Assembly: GCA_013697005.1 (NCBI GenBank)
Contig: JACCXM010000235.1
Location: 1-39,738, forward strand
Origin: Chloroflexia bacterium
GTDB taxonomy: Bacteria > Chloroflexota > Chloroflexia > Thermomicrobiales > UBA6265
Direction of reading: 5' to 3'
DNA length: 39,738 nucleotides
Position numbers and translations under genes: made by a program. Below are positions 5,586-16,898 of the stretch, one piece after another (within the stretch, counting starts at the first letter, position 1; each line of letters opens with the position of its first letter). The notes under the pieces are model-generated. The model did no database searches and was not told the origin of the DNA. It saw only the letters and a program-made list of their open reading frames with translations.

Positions 5586-7643
5586 TCAGCGAACGGTCTC
5601 ACTCACCTGAATGTCCGCACCCACAGACGTGGTTTCATCCAGGTCCCGAGATTTAAGCCAGGCATCAAAATCAAGCTGATCTCGACGCAAACCAACTACT
5701 TGCCTGGCCAGACAGTGCCAATCCGGGTGGCTAGTCCGCTCCTCGATTGCAAGAATCGCGGGGTGTCCCTCATGGCGCGACAGCCACGAGCTCAAAATGT
5801 GCATATCATCGACCGAATCGTGATCGGGCTCATCCACGCCGATCGAGGAGAATCGCTCCCAGCTCCGGACCAACCTGGCTTCCAGGTCCGCGGGCGAGCC
5901 CCCATCCTCAATCCGAAATTGCGCCCAGAGCCGTCCCCGCAAGATGAGCATCACCTCGCGCATCCTCGGCATTGCCGCCGGCGTCACGAGCATAACCCAG
6001 TTCGCTTCGGTCGATTCACGCAGCCGGCGCTGTGTGGCAGTCAGCGCCAATGACGCTTGCAGCTCGCGCCGCAGCCGCCCCGCTCGTTCAAAATCAAGTG
6101 CGACCGCGGCCTCTTCCAAACCCGCCCACAGAACCTCGTGCAAGGCTTGATCGCGGCCATCGACGTAGTCGACCACGCTTCGCACCAACGCCATATAGTG
6201 ATCTCGATCGGCGCGGCCCACGCAGGGACCCAGGCATCGGCCAAGATCCAGCTGGAGACAAGGTGACCCATAGGAGCGCGCGTCACGAAAGGAACGCGTG
6301 CACGTTCGCAACGGTACGACACGATTGATCAAATCTACCGTCTTGCGCGCACTGGCGGCGCTCCGAAACGGACCGAAATAGCGCGCCCCATCTTTTCTCC
6401 TCGCCTTGGCGAGACTGACTCGCGGCCACGGATTGGAAATGTCGATCCGGATGAACGGATAGTGTTCGTGGGACCGCAGTGCGGTGTTGTAGCGCGGCTG
6501 ATAGCGCCTGATCAGTTGCGATTCGAGCATCAGCGCTTCGAGCTCGGAACCTACCACCTCGACCTGCACGCGCGAGAGTGACTCGATGAGTCCATCCATT
6601 TTCCGCGTGTACCCAAGCGGTTGCGAGAAATACGACCCGACCCGGTCACGCAGGTTCTTTGCTTTCCCGACATAGACAACCTGCTCCTGTGCGTCGCGCA
6701 TCAGGTAAACCCCAGGCGATTTCGGGATTGCAGCCAAAATCGACCTATCGACGACCGAGCTCGCCCGCGGCATTCGCTCGCGCGGACGCCGGGTCGCCGG
6801 CCGCGCGATACCCTTTACCTCCTCCAGCGATCGGTATCCCGCCTCCCAGGCTATGTCGAACAGCGTCTGAGCGACAAATCCGGTCATGGACGCATCGGCA
6901 CCCGCCCGGTGGCGGCCCTTTATCCGGCCGGCGAAGCCGAGATGCTGAGCAACCGCCTGCAGTGTTGGTTTGCGCAGGTCAGGAATCAGTCTCGTGGACA
7001 TCGCGAGCGTGTCGACGCGATCGTTGACGATAGACGGCCGTCCGCTTCGTTTCAGCTCTGCGTTCAGAAACCCGAGATCGAACTCGACGTTATGGCCAAC
7101 AATGACCGCTCCTGTAAGAAGCTGGAGCGCCTGATCCGCGATGGCCGCGAATGGTGGCGCATCGTTGACCAGATCATCGTCAATACCCGTGAGCTTGATG
7201 ACGTAAGCTGGAATCGGACATCCAGGATTGCACAGTGACTCCCACGAGCCAACGGCGGTCCCACTCTGGAATCGGAGGATAGCAATCTCGATAATGCGCT
7301 GCCGGTTTGGTTGAAGTCCCGTGGTCTCAACGTCGAGGACGACGAACTCATTCAGGGACCGCAAACCTTCTTGCGGGTTCCCGTCGGTGAGCAACCAGGC
7401 GCCGTCACTGCGCAGCTTGAGTCCAGAATGTCCCGCCAACATGTCCCGGAGGAGCGGTCTCCACAGCGCGGTCGATCCCGTGGTACCGAACACGTGCGAA
7501 ATCAGGAGATCCTCCGAAGCACGCCCCCCTTGTTCAGTAACGAACGCTTCGGCTCGAATGGCAAGCTCGTGACTCGGGAGATTTTCACCCGAGGACGGCG
7601 ACGTTTGGTGATTGTCTACTGAATCGTGCGCTGATTCATTCAT
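5586..7643 (-). CDS. DnaQ-type 3'-5' exonuclease fused to a GIY-YIG (UvrC-like) nuclease
   Basis: A 685-residue, three-part protein. Residues about 28-88 resemble a winged-helix segment. Residues 100-265 are a DEDDh exonuclease of the DNA polymerase III epsilon type: D104 and E106 in LDVETTG, D189 in GHNVEFD, H245 and D250 in HRAGAD. From about 306 a GIY-YIG nuclease like the UvrC N-terminus follows: GVY 311-313, YVG 324-326, R332, and E374 in ESQLIRR. The remainder resembles UvrC sequence after its nuclease, including a cysteine-containing middle part. Both active sites look intact. Fusions of this kind occur in actinobacteria and are thought to act in repair, the GIY-YIG half being Cho/UvrC-like. 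Its neighbours are the glycosylase and ligase. The ATG at 7643 has no strong Shine-Dalgarno sequence. Confidence 0.88.
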   Translation of the reverse strand: MNESAHDSVDNHQTSPSSGENLPSHELAIRAEAFVTEQGGRASEDLLISHVFGTTGSTALWRPLLRDMLAGHSGLKLRSDGAWLLTDGNPQEGLRSLNEFVVLDVETTGLQPNRQRIIEIAILRFQSGTAVGSWESLCNPGCPIPAYVIKLTGIDDDLVNDAPPFAAIADQALQLLTGAVIVGHNVEFDLGFLNAELKRSGRPSIVNDRVDTLAMSTRLIPDLRKPTLQAVAQHLGFAGRIKGRHRAGADASMTGFVAQTLFDIAWEAGYRSLEEVKGIARPATRRPRERMPRASSVVDRSILAAIPKSPGVYLMRDAQEQVVYVGKAKNLRDRVGSYFSQPLGYTRKMDGLIESLSRVQVEVVGSELEALMLESQLIRRYQPRYNTALRSHEHYPFIRIDISNPWPRVSLAKARRKDGARYFGPFRSAASARKTVDLINRVVPLRTCTRSFRDARSYGSPCLQLDLGRCLGPCVGRADRDHYMALVRSVVDYVDGRDQALHEVLWAGLEEAAVALDFERAGRLRRELQASLALTATQRRLRESTEANWVMLVTPAAMPRMREVMLILRGRLWAQFRIEDGGSPADLEARLVRSWERFSSIGVDEPDHDSVDDMHILSSWLSRHEGHPAILAIEERTSHPDWHCLARQVVGLRRDQLDFDAWLKSRDLDETTSVGADIQVSETVR

Positions 7644-7648
7644 GATGA

Positions 7649-10071
<2,423 letters not shown>

Positions 10072-10090
10072 TCTTTTGGCGCCACCGGAA

Positions 10091-10690
10091 TCATTCTGAT
10101 CTTCCGGCGATTCGCGTCGTTCCGGGTTTGGTCAATGGCTCTCCCGCGGCACATAATGGACAATCGCTCGGTTCCCAGTTAGCCACCGTCATATGCAGCA
10201 AGGCATCAATCGGTATTCCGATATCCACCGCACCGTCGCTGCGGTCAACTAGCACCGCAACGCCGATAGCCTCGATACCTTCTTCGTGCAGGGCGCTCAG
10301 CGTTTCGCGGATTGATCCCCCGGTAGTCAGGATATCGTCGACGATCAAGACGCGCGCTCCATGAGAAAACGTCGTGCCGCGCCGGAACTCGCGTTTGCTG
10401 TCTCCTACCTCCGACCGCTCCGCGTAGGCGGCAAGACTCCCGAGTTGCCGGGCCACTTCAAAAGCCAGAATGACACCACCCGTCGTCGGTCCCGCCACAA
10501 CGTCGACATTTTGATGCCGAAAACGATCTGCGATAAGGGCGCAAACCTGTGAAGTCAAAACCGGCTGCCTCAGCAGATTGAATTTTTCGATATATTGATC
10601 GCTATGGCGCCCCGACGAGAGTTGAAAATGACCCTGCTGTAGCGCCTCGGATGTCCGTAGCGCGGCCTCAATGCCGTTCGTCGCGTCCAC
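10091..10690 (-). CDS. pyrE: Orotate phosphoribosyltransferase
   Basis: A 199-residue PRTase that converts orotate and PRPP to orotidine 5'-phosphate, the fifth step of UMP synthesis. The PRPP loop is VLIVDDILTTGGS, and the N-terminal SSGRHSDQYIEK is typical of PyrE. The C-terminus carries CPLCAAGEPLTKPG, seen in longer PyrE forms. It is the last gene of the pyr operon, 9 bases after cax. OMP decarboxylase (pyrF) is not in the window. Confidence 0.93.
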   Translation of the reverse strand: MDATNGIEAALRTSEALQQGHFQLSSGRHSDQYIEKFNLLRQPVLTSQVCALIADRFRHQNVDVVAGPTTGGVILAFEVARQLGSLAAYAERSEVGDSKREFRRGTTFSHGARVLIVDDILTTGGSIRETLSALHEEGIEAIGVAVLVDRSDGAVDIGIPIDALLHMTVANWEPSDCPLCAAGEPLTKPGTTRIAGRSE

Positions 10691-10699
10691 CCAGCTCCC

Positions 10700-11752
10700 T
10701 CATCCGACGAAGTAGAACGACAAGCCGAGCATCAGGTAAAGTGCGAGCAGTTGCGCTCCCTCCAACCAATTCGATTCCCCATCCACGGAGATCAGAACCG
10801 CGATCAGCGCGGCGCCAATCAGACCTGCCAGCTCGTAACTGTTGAAGACCAGAGTCATCGGATTGCCGAGCAGGACGCTGATCCAGACCAACAAGGGTGT
10901 CACGAAAAGCGCGATCTGCAGACCCGATCCTATCGCGATGCCCAAACTCAGGTCCATCTTGTTTTGGTAAGCAACCTGCACCGCGACAATGTGTTCGGCG
11001 ATATTGCCCACAAATGGAACCAGCATCACGCCTATGAACAATTCAGACAAACCCCATTGTTCCGCCACTGGCTCGACCGCGCCGACCAGAAGTTCACTCA
11101 TGAAGACAATGCCGATGGTCGTCACGGCCATCAGCCCGAGCGCCATCGGAAGTTTCATCGACGGAACATCGTTGTGTTCCCAGGCTTCGCCTTCCGGACT
11201 TTTCTGGCGAAGCGAAAACAAGATGTAGAGCGCATAGACCACGATGAGCACGATCGCCAGGCCGTCGCTCAATACCGAGACCGTTTCTTCGGACGGCCGC
11301 GTTGCCGCCGGACCGAGGGCGAACACAGCTGGAATCGTGAGCGACACCACCGCCAGCGCCATCATCGTCGCATTAGTTCCAGCAGTCTTGGCATCAAAAA
11401 ACTGTGTGCCGTTCTTGAGACCGCCAAGCAGCAGCGACAATCCCAAGACCACGAGAATATTTCCGATGATCGAGCCCGCGATCGAGGCTTTGACCAATTC
11501 GACCAAACCTTCGCGCAATGCGATGATCGTGATGATCAGCTCGGCCGCATTGCCCAGCGTCGCATTCAACAGGGCGCCTATCTTCGGGCCGGTATAAATC
11601 GCTGCCTCTTCGGTCGCGCGACCAAGAAGTCCCGCGAGCGGAATCAATGCTACGGCGGACGCAATGAAGACGGCGGTCGGGCCACCAATGTGTGCAAATT
11701 CGAGAACGAGCGCCACCGGCACCAGCACTAGCAATGGCAGGATAAACTTCAT
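10700..11752 (-). CDS. Ca2+/H+ antiporter (CaCA family, Cax type)
   Basis: A 350-residue integral membrane protein with about 10-11 hydrophobic segments in two halves. Each half has the alpha-repeat signature of Ca2+/cation exchangers: GNAAELI near residue 68 and GNIAEHIVAV near residue 249. The family expels Ca2+ from the cytoplasm in exchange for H+. The acidic region between the halves (SPEGEAWEHND) is typical. Its ATG overlaps the pyrD stop (ATGA) and pyrE starts 9 bases after its end, so it is embedded in the pyr operon. A transporter here is unexpected and has no obvious link to UMP synthesis. Confidence 0.9.
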   Translation of the reverse strand: MKFILPLLVLVPVALVLEFAHIGGPTAVFIASAVALIPLAGLLGRATEEAAIYTGPKIGALLNATLGNAAELIITIIALREGLVELVKASIAGSIIGNILVVLGLSLLLGGLKNGTQFFDAKTAGTNATMMALAVVSLTIPAVFALGPAATRPSEETVSVLSDGLAIVLIVVYALYILFSLRQKSPEGEAWEHNDVPSMKLPMALGLMAVTTIGIVFMSELLVGAVEPVAEQWGLSELFIGVMLVPFVGNIAEHIVAVQVAYQNKMDLSLGIAIGSGLQIALFVTPLLVWISVLLGNPMTLVFNSYELAGLIGAALIAVLISVDGESNWLEGAQLLALYLMLGLSFYFVG

Positions 11753-12753
11753 AATCCGCTAGCCTCCCGAAACCGGAAAAGGTGCGGGTCACCGCTACGG
11801 AATCCGACGTTGGCCAGACCGACGATCTGATTGAAAGATGAAAAACCTTCTTCATCCAGCCATTGCGACAGTTCGTCGATAAGTCGAATCGGGAGACCCG
11901 GATCGACGAAGATTCCCGTTCCTATCTGCACCGCACTCGCCCCTGCCAGAAAAAACTCGAGTGCGTCGTTGAGGCTCATGATGCCTCCCATGCCAACGAC
12001 TGGAATGCGCACCGCCGAGGCAACCTGATACACCATGCGCACCGCAATCGGTTTGATCGCGGGCCCGGAAACGCCACCAGTCTCGTTCGCCAACAAGGGA
12101 CGGCGACGGCGAACGTCAATCGCCATGCCAACCAGCGTATTGATCAAAGAGATCGCGTCAGCCCCTGCGGCTTCGACAGCGATCGCCACAGACACGATGT
12201 CCGACGCTCCTGGACTGAGTTTCACAATTATCGGCAATGTCGTCACCCCGCGGACGGCGCGGGTCACCTCTGCCGACATCTCCGCATCCCAACCGAAGCA
12301 ATATCCCCCGCGGCTGATATTCGGACAGGAAACGTTGATTTCGATCGCGGCAATTCCGGGTTGCTCATCGAGCATCGCGGCCATCATCGCGTAGTCATCC
12401 ACGGCTTCTGCCGAAATATTCACGATAGCGGGGACCGCCCAGGAGTCCCAAAGCGTTGGATACTTTTTGACGAAGCCGTGAATCCCTGGATTTTGCAGAC
12501 CGATGGCGTTGAGCATGCCGGCGGGCGTTTCGACAATTCTCGGCATGGCATTTCCAGCCCGTCGCTCTGGTGTAATCCCCTTGCTGACAAAGGCCCCCAG
12601 GCGCTGGATGTCAATAACCCCTGCGTATTCTTCGCCATACCCAAAACAGCCCGAGGCAGCCATGAAGGGGTTCCGTAGCAGGAGTTCGCGAGGGTTATGC
12701 GGCGCCAGGTCAACCGCAAGATCCGCCGTCCCGTGGCTCGTGACCGCGGTCAT
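11749..12753 (-). CDS. pyrD: Dihydroorotate dehydrogenase, class 1B catalytic subunit
   Basis: A 334-residue FMN enzyme that oxidises dihydroorotate to orotate. Class 1B is shown by the catalytic cysteine (C143 in NVSCPN) and by the adjacent pyrK. Other motifs are NPFMAASGCFGYG near the N-terminus, IVKLSP, and the FMN phosphate site VVGMGGIMS...QIGTG. I chose ATG at 12753, 28 bases after the pyrK stop. A longer frame from GTG at 12825 would overlap pyrK and adds 24 residues unlike the family. Neither start has a clear Shine-Dalgarno. Confidence 0.92.
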   Translation of the reverse strand: MTAVTSHGTADLAVDLAPHNPRELLLRNPFMAASGCFGYGEEYAGVIDIQRLGAFVSKGITPERRAGNAMPRIVETPAGMLNAIGLQNPGIHGFVKKYPTLWDSWAVPAIVNISAEAVDDYAMMAAMLDEQPGIAAIEINVSCPNISRGGYCFGWDAEMSAEVTRAVRGVTTLPIIVKLSPGASDIVSVAIAVEAAGADAISLINTLVGMAIDVRRRRPLLANETGGVSGPAIKPIAVRMVYQVASAVRIPVVGMGGIMSLNDALEFFLAGASAVQIGTGIFVDPGLPIRLIDELSQWLDEEGFSSFNQIVGLANVGFRSGDPHLFRFREASGL

Positions 12754-12781
12754 CGTGCTGAAACTCGGAGTCTGGCGCTGG

Positions 12782-13624
12782 TCAAAAAACCACCTCGTCG
12801 AAATCGAAGACGGGTCCATCCACACAAGACGCGATCATGCCGCGCCGAGTCTCAACGACGCAACCCAGGCAGGCGCCGAAACCGCACGCCATCCCCCGTT
12901 CAACGGAAATTTGCACGCCGGGTTTCTTGTTTATGCGGTGCGTATCGGCGACGGTGCGCAGGGTGCGGTACATGGGCTCGGGACCGCATGCGTAAATCTG
13001 GTCAGCCCAATGAACGTAGTCACCGACGATCTCAGTTGCCAATCCGTGATGACCGCGGCTCCCGTCATCGGTCGCTACCACGTACTCCACTGGGCCCCGC
13101 AACTCCGACGCGGGAAGAAGTCCCGCTGCGTCGGCCGCGCCCATCACGAACACCACATCGAGTCCCCGCGCCACCGCTACATCAGAAAGCATCACCAATG
13201 GCGCCACGCCTACTCCACCAGCCAACATCAGCAACCGCTGCGCTCGCGGCGGAATGACAAATGAGTTACCCAGCGGTCCCAGTATCTCGAGCCGCTCACC
13301 AGGTGTGCGTCCTGCCAACCAGGCACTTCCCCGCCCGAAGGGCCTCACCAGGAACGTGAGCGAGCTCGGTTGCTGATGTGCCCGGTAGACGGAATATGGG
13401 CGGCGCAAGAGTGGATCAAAGGATCCCGGGAATCGGCAGCTGACGTTGAAGAACTGGCCAGAGTTCAGCCGCTGAACCACGGTCGTCGGTGCACTGACGG
13501 TCAAGAGGATGGCATCACCCATGGTGTGATCGACGGCCAACACCTGGCTTTCGAACTCCCGGGAAGTGCCCGTGGTCTCAACTTGGGCCAATTGCCGGCG
13601 CAAGAGCTTCGCCCTCTGACTCAT
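12782..13624 (-). CDS. pyrK: Dihydroorotate dehydrogenase electron-transfer subunit
   Basis: A 280-residue partner of PyrD 1B that passes electrons from FMN to NAD+ through FAD and a [2Fe-2S] cluster. Visible parts are a ferredoxin-reductase-like FAD domain (RRPYSVYRA), a nucleotide-binding domain (LMLAGGVGVAPL, YACGPEPMYRTL) and a C-terminal cluster motif CGFGACLGC ... C. ATG at 13624 lies 29 bases after carB. A longer open frame from 13768 overlaps carB by over 100 bases and adds sequence unlike PyrK, so I reject it. Confidence 0.92.
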   Translation of the reverse strand: MSQRAKLLRRQLAQVETTGTSREFESQVLAVDHTMGDAILLTVSAPTTVVQRLNSGQFFNVSCRFPGSFDPLLRRPYSVYRAHQQPSSLTFLVRPFGRGSAWLAGRTPGERLEILGPLGNSFVIPPRAQRLLMLAGGVGVAPLVMLSDVAVARGLDVVFVMGAADAAGLLPASELRGPVEYVVATDDGSRGHHGLATEIVGDYVHWADQIYACGPEPMYRTLRTVADTHRINKKPGVQISVERGMACGFGACLGCVVETRRGMIASCVDGPVFDFDEVVF

Positions 13625-13653
13625 TTCCACAAGTTGTGCTTCATCTTGCCGGG

Positions 13654-16600
13654 CTAGTAGCCGGACCCAGTCGTACGGTACTCCGGGTACGGCTGAACTG
13701 TGTAGCCCGCCGCCGCGCTCGACAACGCGGCCACAACCGTACGTGCCGTATCTATCGACGTAATGCACGGAACTCCGCGTTCGACCGCGGCGCGGCGAAT
13801 TTCGATTCCATCCAGAATCTCTTTGTCAGCGGGTCCGGGAGTGTTGATGACGCAGTCGATGGTGCGCTCCAGGATCACGTCCAGCATGTCGGGATGTCCC
13901 CGTCCAATCCGCTTTGTCACCATTTGCACTGGCATTCCGTGGCGTTCGATGAGCGCGGCGGTCCCTTCCGTGGCATACAACTTGTGTCCCAGCATCACAA
14001 GTTGGCGAATCATGTCAACGCCTTCAGATTTGTCTTCGTCGGCCAGGGTTATCAGCACCGAGCCCAGTGCGGGCAAGGCAAGCCCCGCCGCGACCAGTGC
14101 CTTGTGAAACGCGGGCTCGAAGGCGCGATCGATCCCCATTACCTCGCCTGTTGACTTCATTTCCGGTCCCAGGTGAGTGTCGACGCCCCGTAACTTGGCC
14201 ATGGAGAAGACCGGCGCCTTCACGGCGACGAGGGGCTGCCGAGGCCACAATCCGCCAGTGAAACCCTGGTCCGCGAGCGAACGACCGAGCATGACGCCTG
14301 TTGCCAGGCGTACCATCGGGACTCCCGTGGCCTTACTCAAGAAGGGAACCGTTCGTGATGCTCGCGGGTTCACCTCGAGCACGTAGATGCGCCCGGCGTG
14401 GATGACGAACTGAATATTGATCAGACCACATGCCTTGAGCCCAGTCGCGATCCGCGTCGTGTAGTTAACGACGGTGTCGACTTGGGCCGGAAACAGATTG
14501 AGCGCCGGGTAGACGGCAAAGGAATCGCCGGAATGAACACCCGCGCGCTCGATATGCTCCATGATCCCCGGAATCAGCACCGCCATACCATCACTGATAG
14601 CGTCGACTTCGACTTCTCTTCCCAACAGATATTTGTCGATGAGCACGGGATGTTCGGGCGCCAGGTCTGCGGCGTTGCGAATGTATCGACTCAGTTGGTC
14701 CTGGCTGTAAACGACCTCCATGGCGCGGCCGCCGAGCACGTAGGATGGTCGCACCAGCACCGGATAGCCGATGCGCGCCGCAACCGCGCGCGCATCGGGC
14801 AATGATGTCACCGCCGCACCCGGCGGTTGCGGAATCCCCAAACCGCGGAGGAACCCTTCGAATCTGTGTCGGTCCTCGGCGAGATCGATGGAGTCCAGTT
14901 GGCTGCCGAGGATCGGCACGCCCCGGTCGACGAGGGTCGTCGCCAGATTGATTGCAGTTTGGCCGCCAAACTGGACGATGACGGGCACGTCCGCGGAGAC
15001 CGTGTCGTTTCCAGATTCATGACGGAGAATTTCAGCCACACTCTCGCTGTCGAGGGGCTCAAAGTACAATCGGTCCGATGCGTCAAAATCGGTCGAAACG
15101 GTCTCAGGATTCGAGTTGATCATGATCGAGGCAATCCCGCCGTCGTGCAGCGCTTGCGCGGCTTGCACGGCGGAGTAGTCGAATTCGATCCCCTGACCAA
15201 TGCGAATTGGTCCAGAACCGATGACAACCGCACGCTCCCTCCCCAGCGGCGCCGCCTCGTCTTCCTGTTCGTACGTTGAGTAGAAGTAGGGAGTCGCCGC
15301 CGAAAACTCGCCTGCGCACGTGTCGACCATCTTGTAGACGGGGAGCATTCCCGCGTCTTCTCTCATCTCCCGAATAGCTTTTTCGTTGCGTCGCGTGAGA
15401 AGTCCGATCGTCCGGTCGCTGAATCCAGCTCGCTTGGCACTCCAAAGGCACTCGAGTGTGATGTCATCGGCTGTGAGTCGCTGTTCGATCTTTACCACGC
15501 CATGTAACTTGGACAGGAACCAGCGATCGATACGACTCAGATCGTGAAGGCGATCGACGTCAACCCCGCGACGCAGCGCCGCCGCAATCGCCCACAACCG
15601 CAAGTCATTGGGGAGCTGCACCAGATCCTGAATCGTCTCGTCAGTCCATTGTGGGTCTTCCCACAGGAGATCTTTGGCGGTTGACTCGAGCGAACGCACC
15701 GCCTTCTGTAAGGCCCCTTCAAATGAGCGGTCAATAGCCATGACTTCGCCAGTAGATTTCATCTGGGTGCCGATCGTGCGATCGGCTTGGCCGAACTTGT
15801 CGAACGGCCATCGTGGGATCTTTACCACGACATAGTCCAGAGCCGGCTCAAAGGCTGCAGTCGTTTTCCCGGTAATGGGATTCACCAATTCGTCGAGCCG
15901 GCGCCCAATCGCGATCTTGGCCGCCATCCTGGCGATCGGGTACCCAGTCGCTTTGGAGGCGAGGGCGGACGAACGGCTCACCCGAGGGTTCACCTCGATT
16001 ACCGCATAGTTTGCTGAACAGGGATCGAGCGCAAACTGGACATTGCATCCGCCTTCGATACCCAGCGCGTCGATGATCCGCAACGCCGACGTCCGCAGCA
16101 TCTGATAGTCGTCATCACTCAATGTTTGCGACGGCGCGACGACAATGCTGTCCCCGGTGTGAATGCCCATGGGATCGAGATTTTCCATATTGCAGATGGT
16201 GATGCAGGTACCGAGGCTATCTCGCATGACCTCGTATTCGAGTTCCTTCCAACCCATGAGCGACCGCTCCACAAGAACCTGGTGAATTGGGCTGGCATTG
16301 AGTCCGCCTGCCACAATGAGATCCAACTCGGCGTGAGTGGTGGCGATACCGCCACCGGTACCGCCGAGGGTGTAGGCCGGTCTTACGACGAGGGGCAATG
16401 AAACGAGCTCGGTGAACGCCTTGGCTTGTTCGACCGACGTAACGATGGCGCTGTCGACGATTGGCTCACCAATGCTGATAAGAAGATCGCGAAAAAGCGC
16501 GCGATCTTCAGCCTGCTTGATCGCGGCCAGCGGCGTGCCCAGCATGCGCACGCCGTATCGATCGAGCGTGCCTTGCGCGGCCACCTGCACGGCCAGGTTG

Positions 16601-16893
16601 AGTCCAGTCTGCCCACCTAACGTAGGGAGTAGCCCGTCAGGACGTTCGCGTTGAATGACGCGGCGTACGACTTCCGGCGTCAGCGGTTCTATGTAAACGG
16701 CGTCGGCCACTCCCTCGTCCGTCATGATCGTGGCTGGATTGGAGTTGACGAGAATGGTGCGCACACCTTCCTCTCGCAAGGCTCGGCAGGCCTGAGTTCC
16801 CGCATAATCGAATTCGGCTGCCTGCCCGATCACAATCGGTCCCGAACCAAGAACCAGAACGCTATCGATTGCCTTTGGATTGCGATCGATCAT
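13654..16893 (-). CDS. carB: Carbamoyl-phosphate synthase large subunit
   Basis: A 1079-residue protein of the usual CarB length. It makes carbamoyl phosphate from bicarbonate, ATP and CarA-supplied ammonia, for pyrimidines and arginine. Two homologous halves each have a pre-ATP-grasp and an ATP-grasp domain (VLGSGPIVIGQAAEFDYAG at about residues 14-32; VIGSGPIRIGQGIEFDYS in the second half), with RPSYVLGGRAM in the second ATP site. An MGS-like allosteric domain ends the protein (KLYATEGTAALIERHG, INTPG), where UMP would bind in regulated enzymes. ATG at 16893 follows carA by 5 bases. Confidence 0.97.
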   Translation of the reverse strand: MIDRNPKAIDSVLVLGSGPIVIGQAAEFDYAGTQACRALREEGVRTILVNSNPATIMTDEGVADAVYIEPLTPEVVRRVIQRERPDGLLPTLGGQTGLNLAVQVAAQGTLDRYGVRMLGTPLAAIKQAEDRALFRDLLISIGEPIVDSAIVTSVEQAKAFTELVSLPLVVRPAYTLGGTGGGIATTHAELDLIVAGGLNASPIHQVLVERSLMGWKELEYEVMRDSLGTCITICNMENLDPMGIHTGDSIVVAPSQTLSDDDYQMLRTSALRIIDALGIEGGCNVQFALDPCSANYAVIEVNPRVSRSSALASKATGYPIARMAAKIAIGRRLDELVNPITGKTTAAFEPALDYVVVKIPRWPFDKFGQADRTIGTQMKSTGEVMAIDRSFEGALQKAVRSLESTAKDLLWEDPQWTDETIQDLVQLPNDLRLWAIAAALRRGVDVDRLHDLSRIDRWFLSKLHGVVKIEQRLTADDITLECLWSAKRAGFSDRTIGLLTRRNEKAIREMREDAGMLPVYKMVDTCAGEFSAATPYFYSTYEQEDEAAPLGRERAVVIGSGPIRIGQGIEFDYSAVQAAQALHDGGIASIMINSNPETVSTDFDASDRLYFEPLDSESVAEILRHESGNDTVSADVPVIVQFGGQTAINLATTLVDRGVPILGSQLDSIDLAEDRHRFEGFLRGLGIPQPPGAAVTSLPDARAVAARIGYPVLVRPSYVLGGRAMEVVYSQDQLSRYIRNAADLAPEHPVLIDKYLLGREVEVDAISDGMAVLIPGIMEHIERAGVHSGDSFAVYPALNLFPAQVDTVVNYTTRIATGLKACGLINIQFVIHAGRIYVLEVNPRASRTVPFLSKATGVPMVRLATGVMLGRSLADQGFTGGLWPRQPLVAVKAPVFSMAKLRGVDTHLGPEMKSTGEVMGIDRAFEPAFHKALVAAGLALPALGSVLITLADEDKSEGVDMIRQLVMLGHKLYATEGTAALIERHGMPVQMVTKRIGRGHPDMLDVILERTIDCVINTPGPADKEILDGIEIRRAAVERGVPCITSIDTARTVVAALSSAAAGYTVQPYPEYRTTGSGY

Positions 16894-16898
16894 GCGGA

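Noticed and set aside
10751-11731. Plus-strand open frame of 326 codons inside cax
   Set aside because: Antisense to a membrane protein; the His/Arg/Gln-rich sequence is the usual complement of hydrophobic codons.
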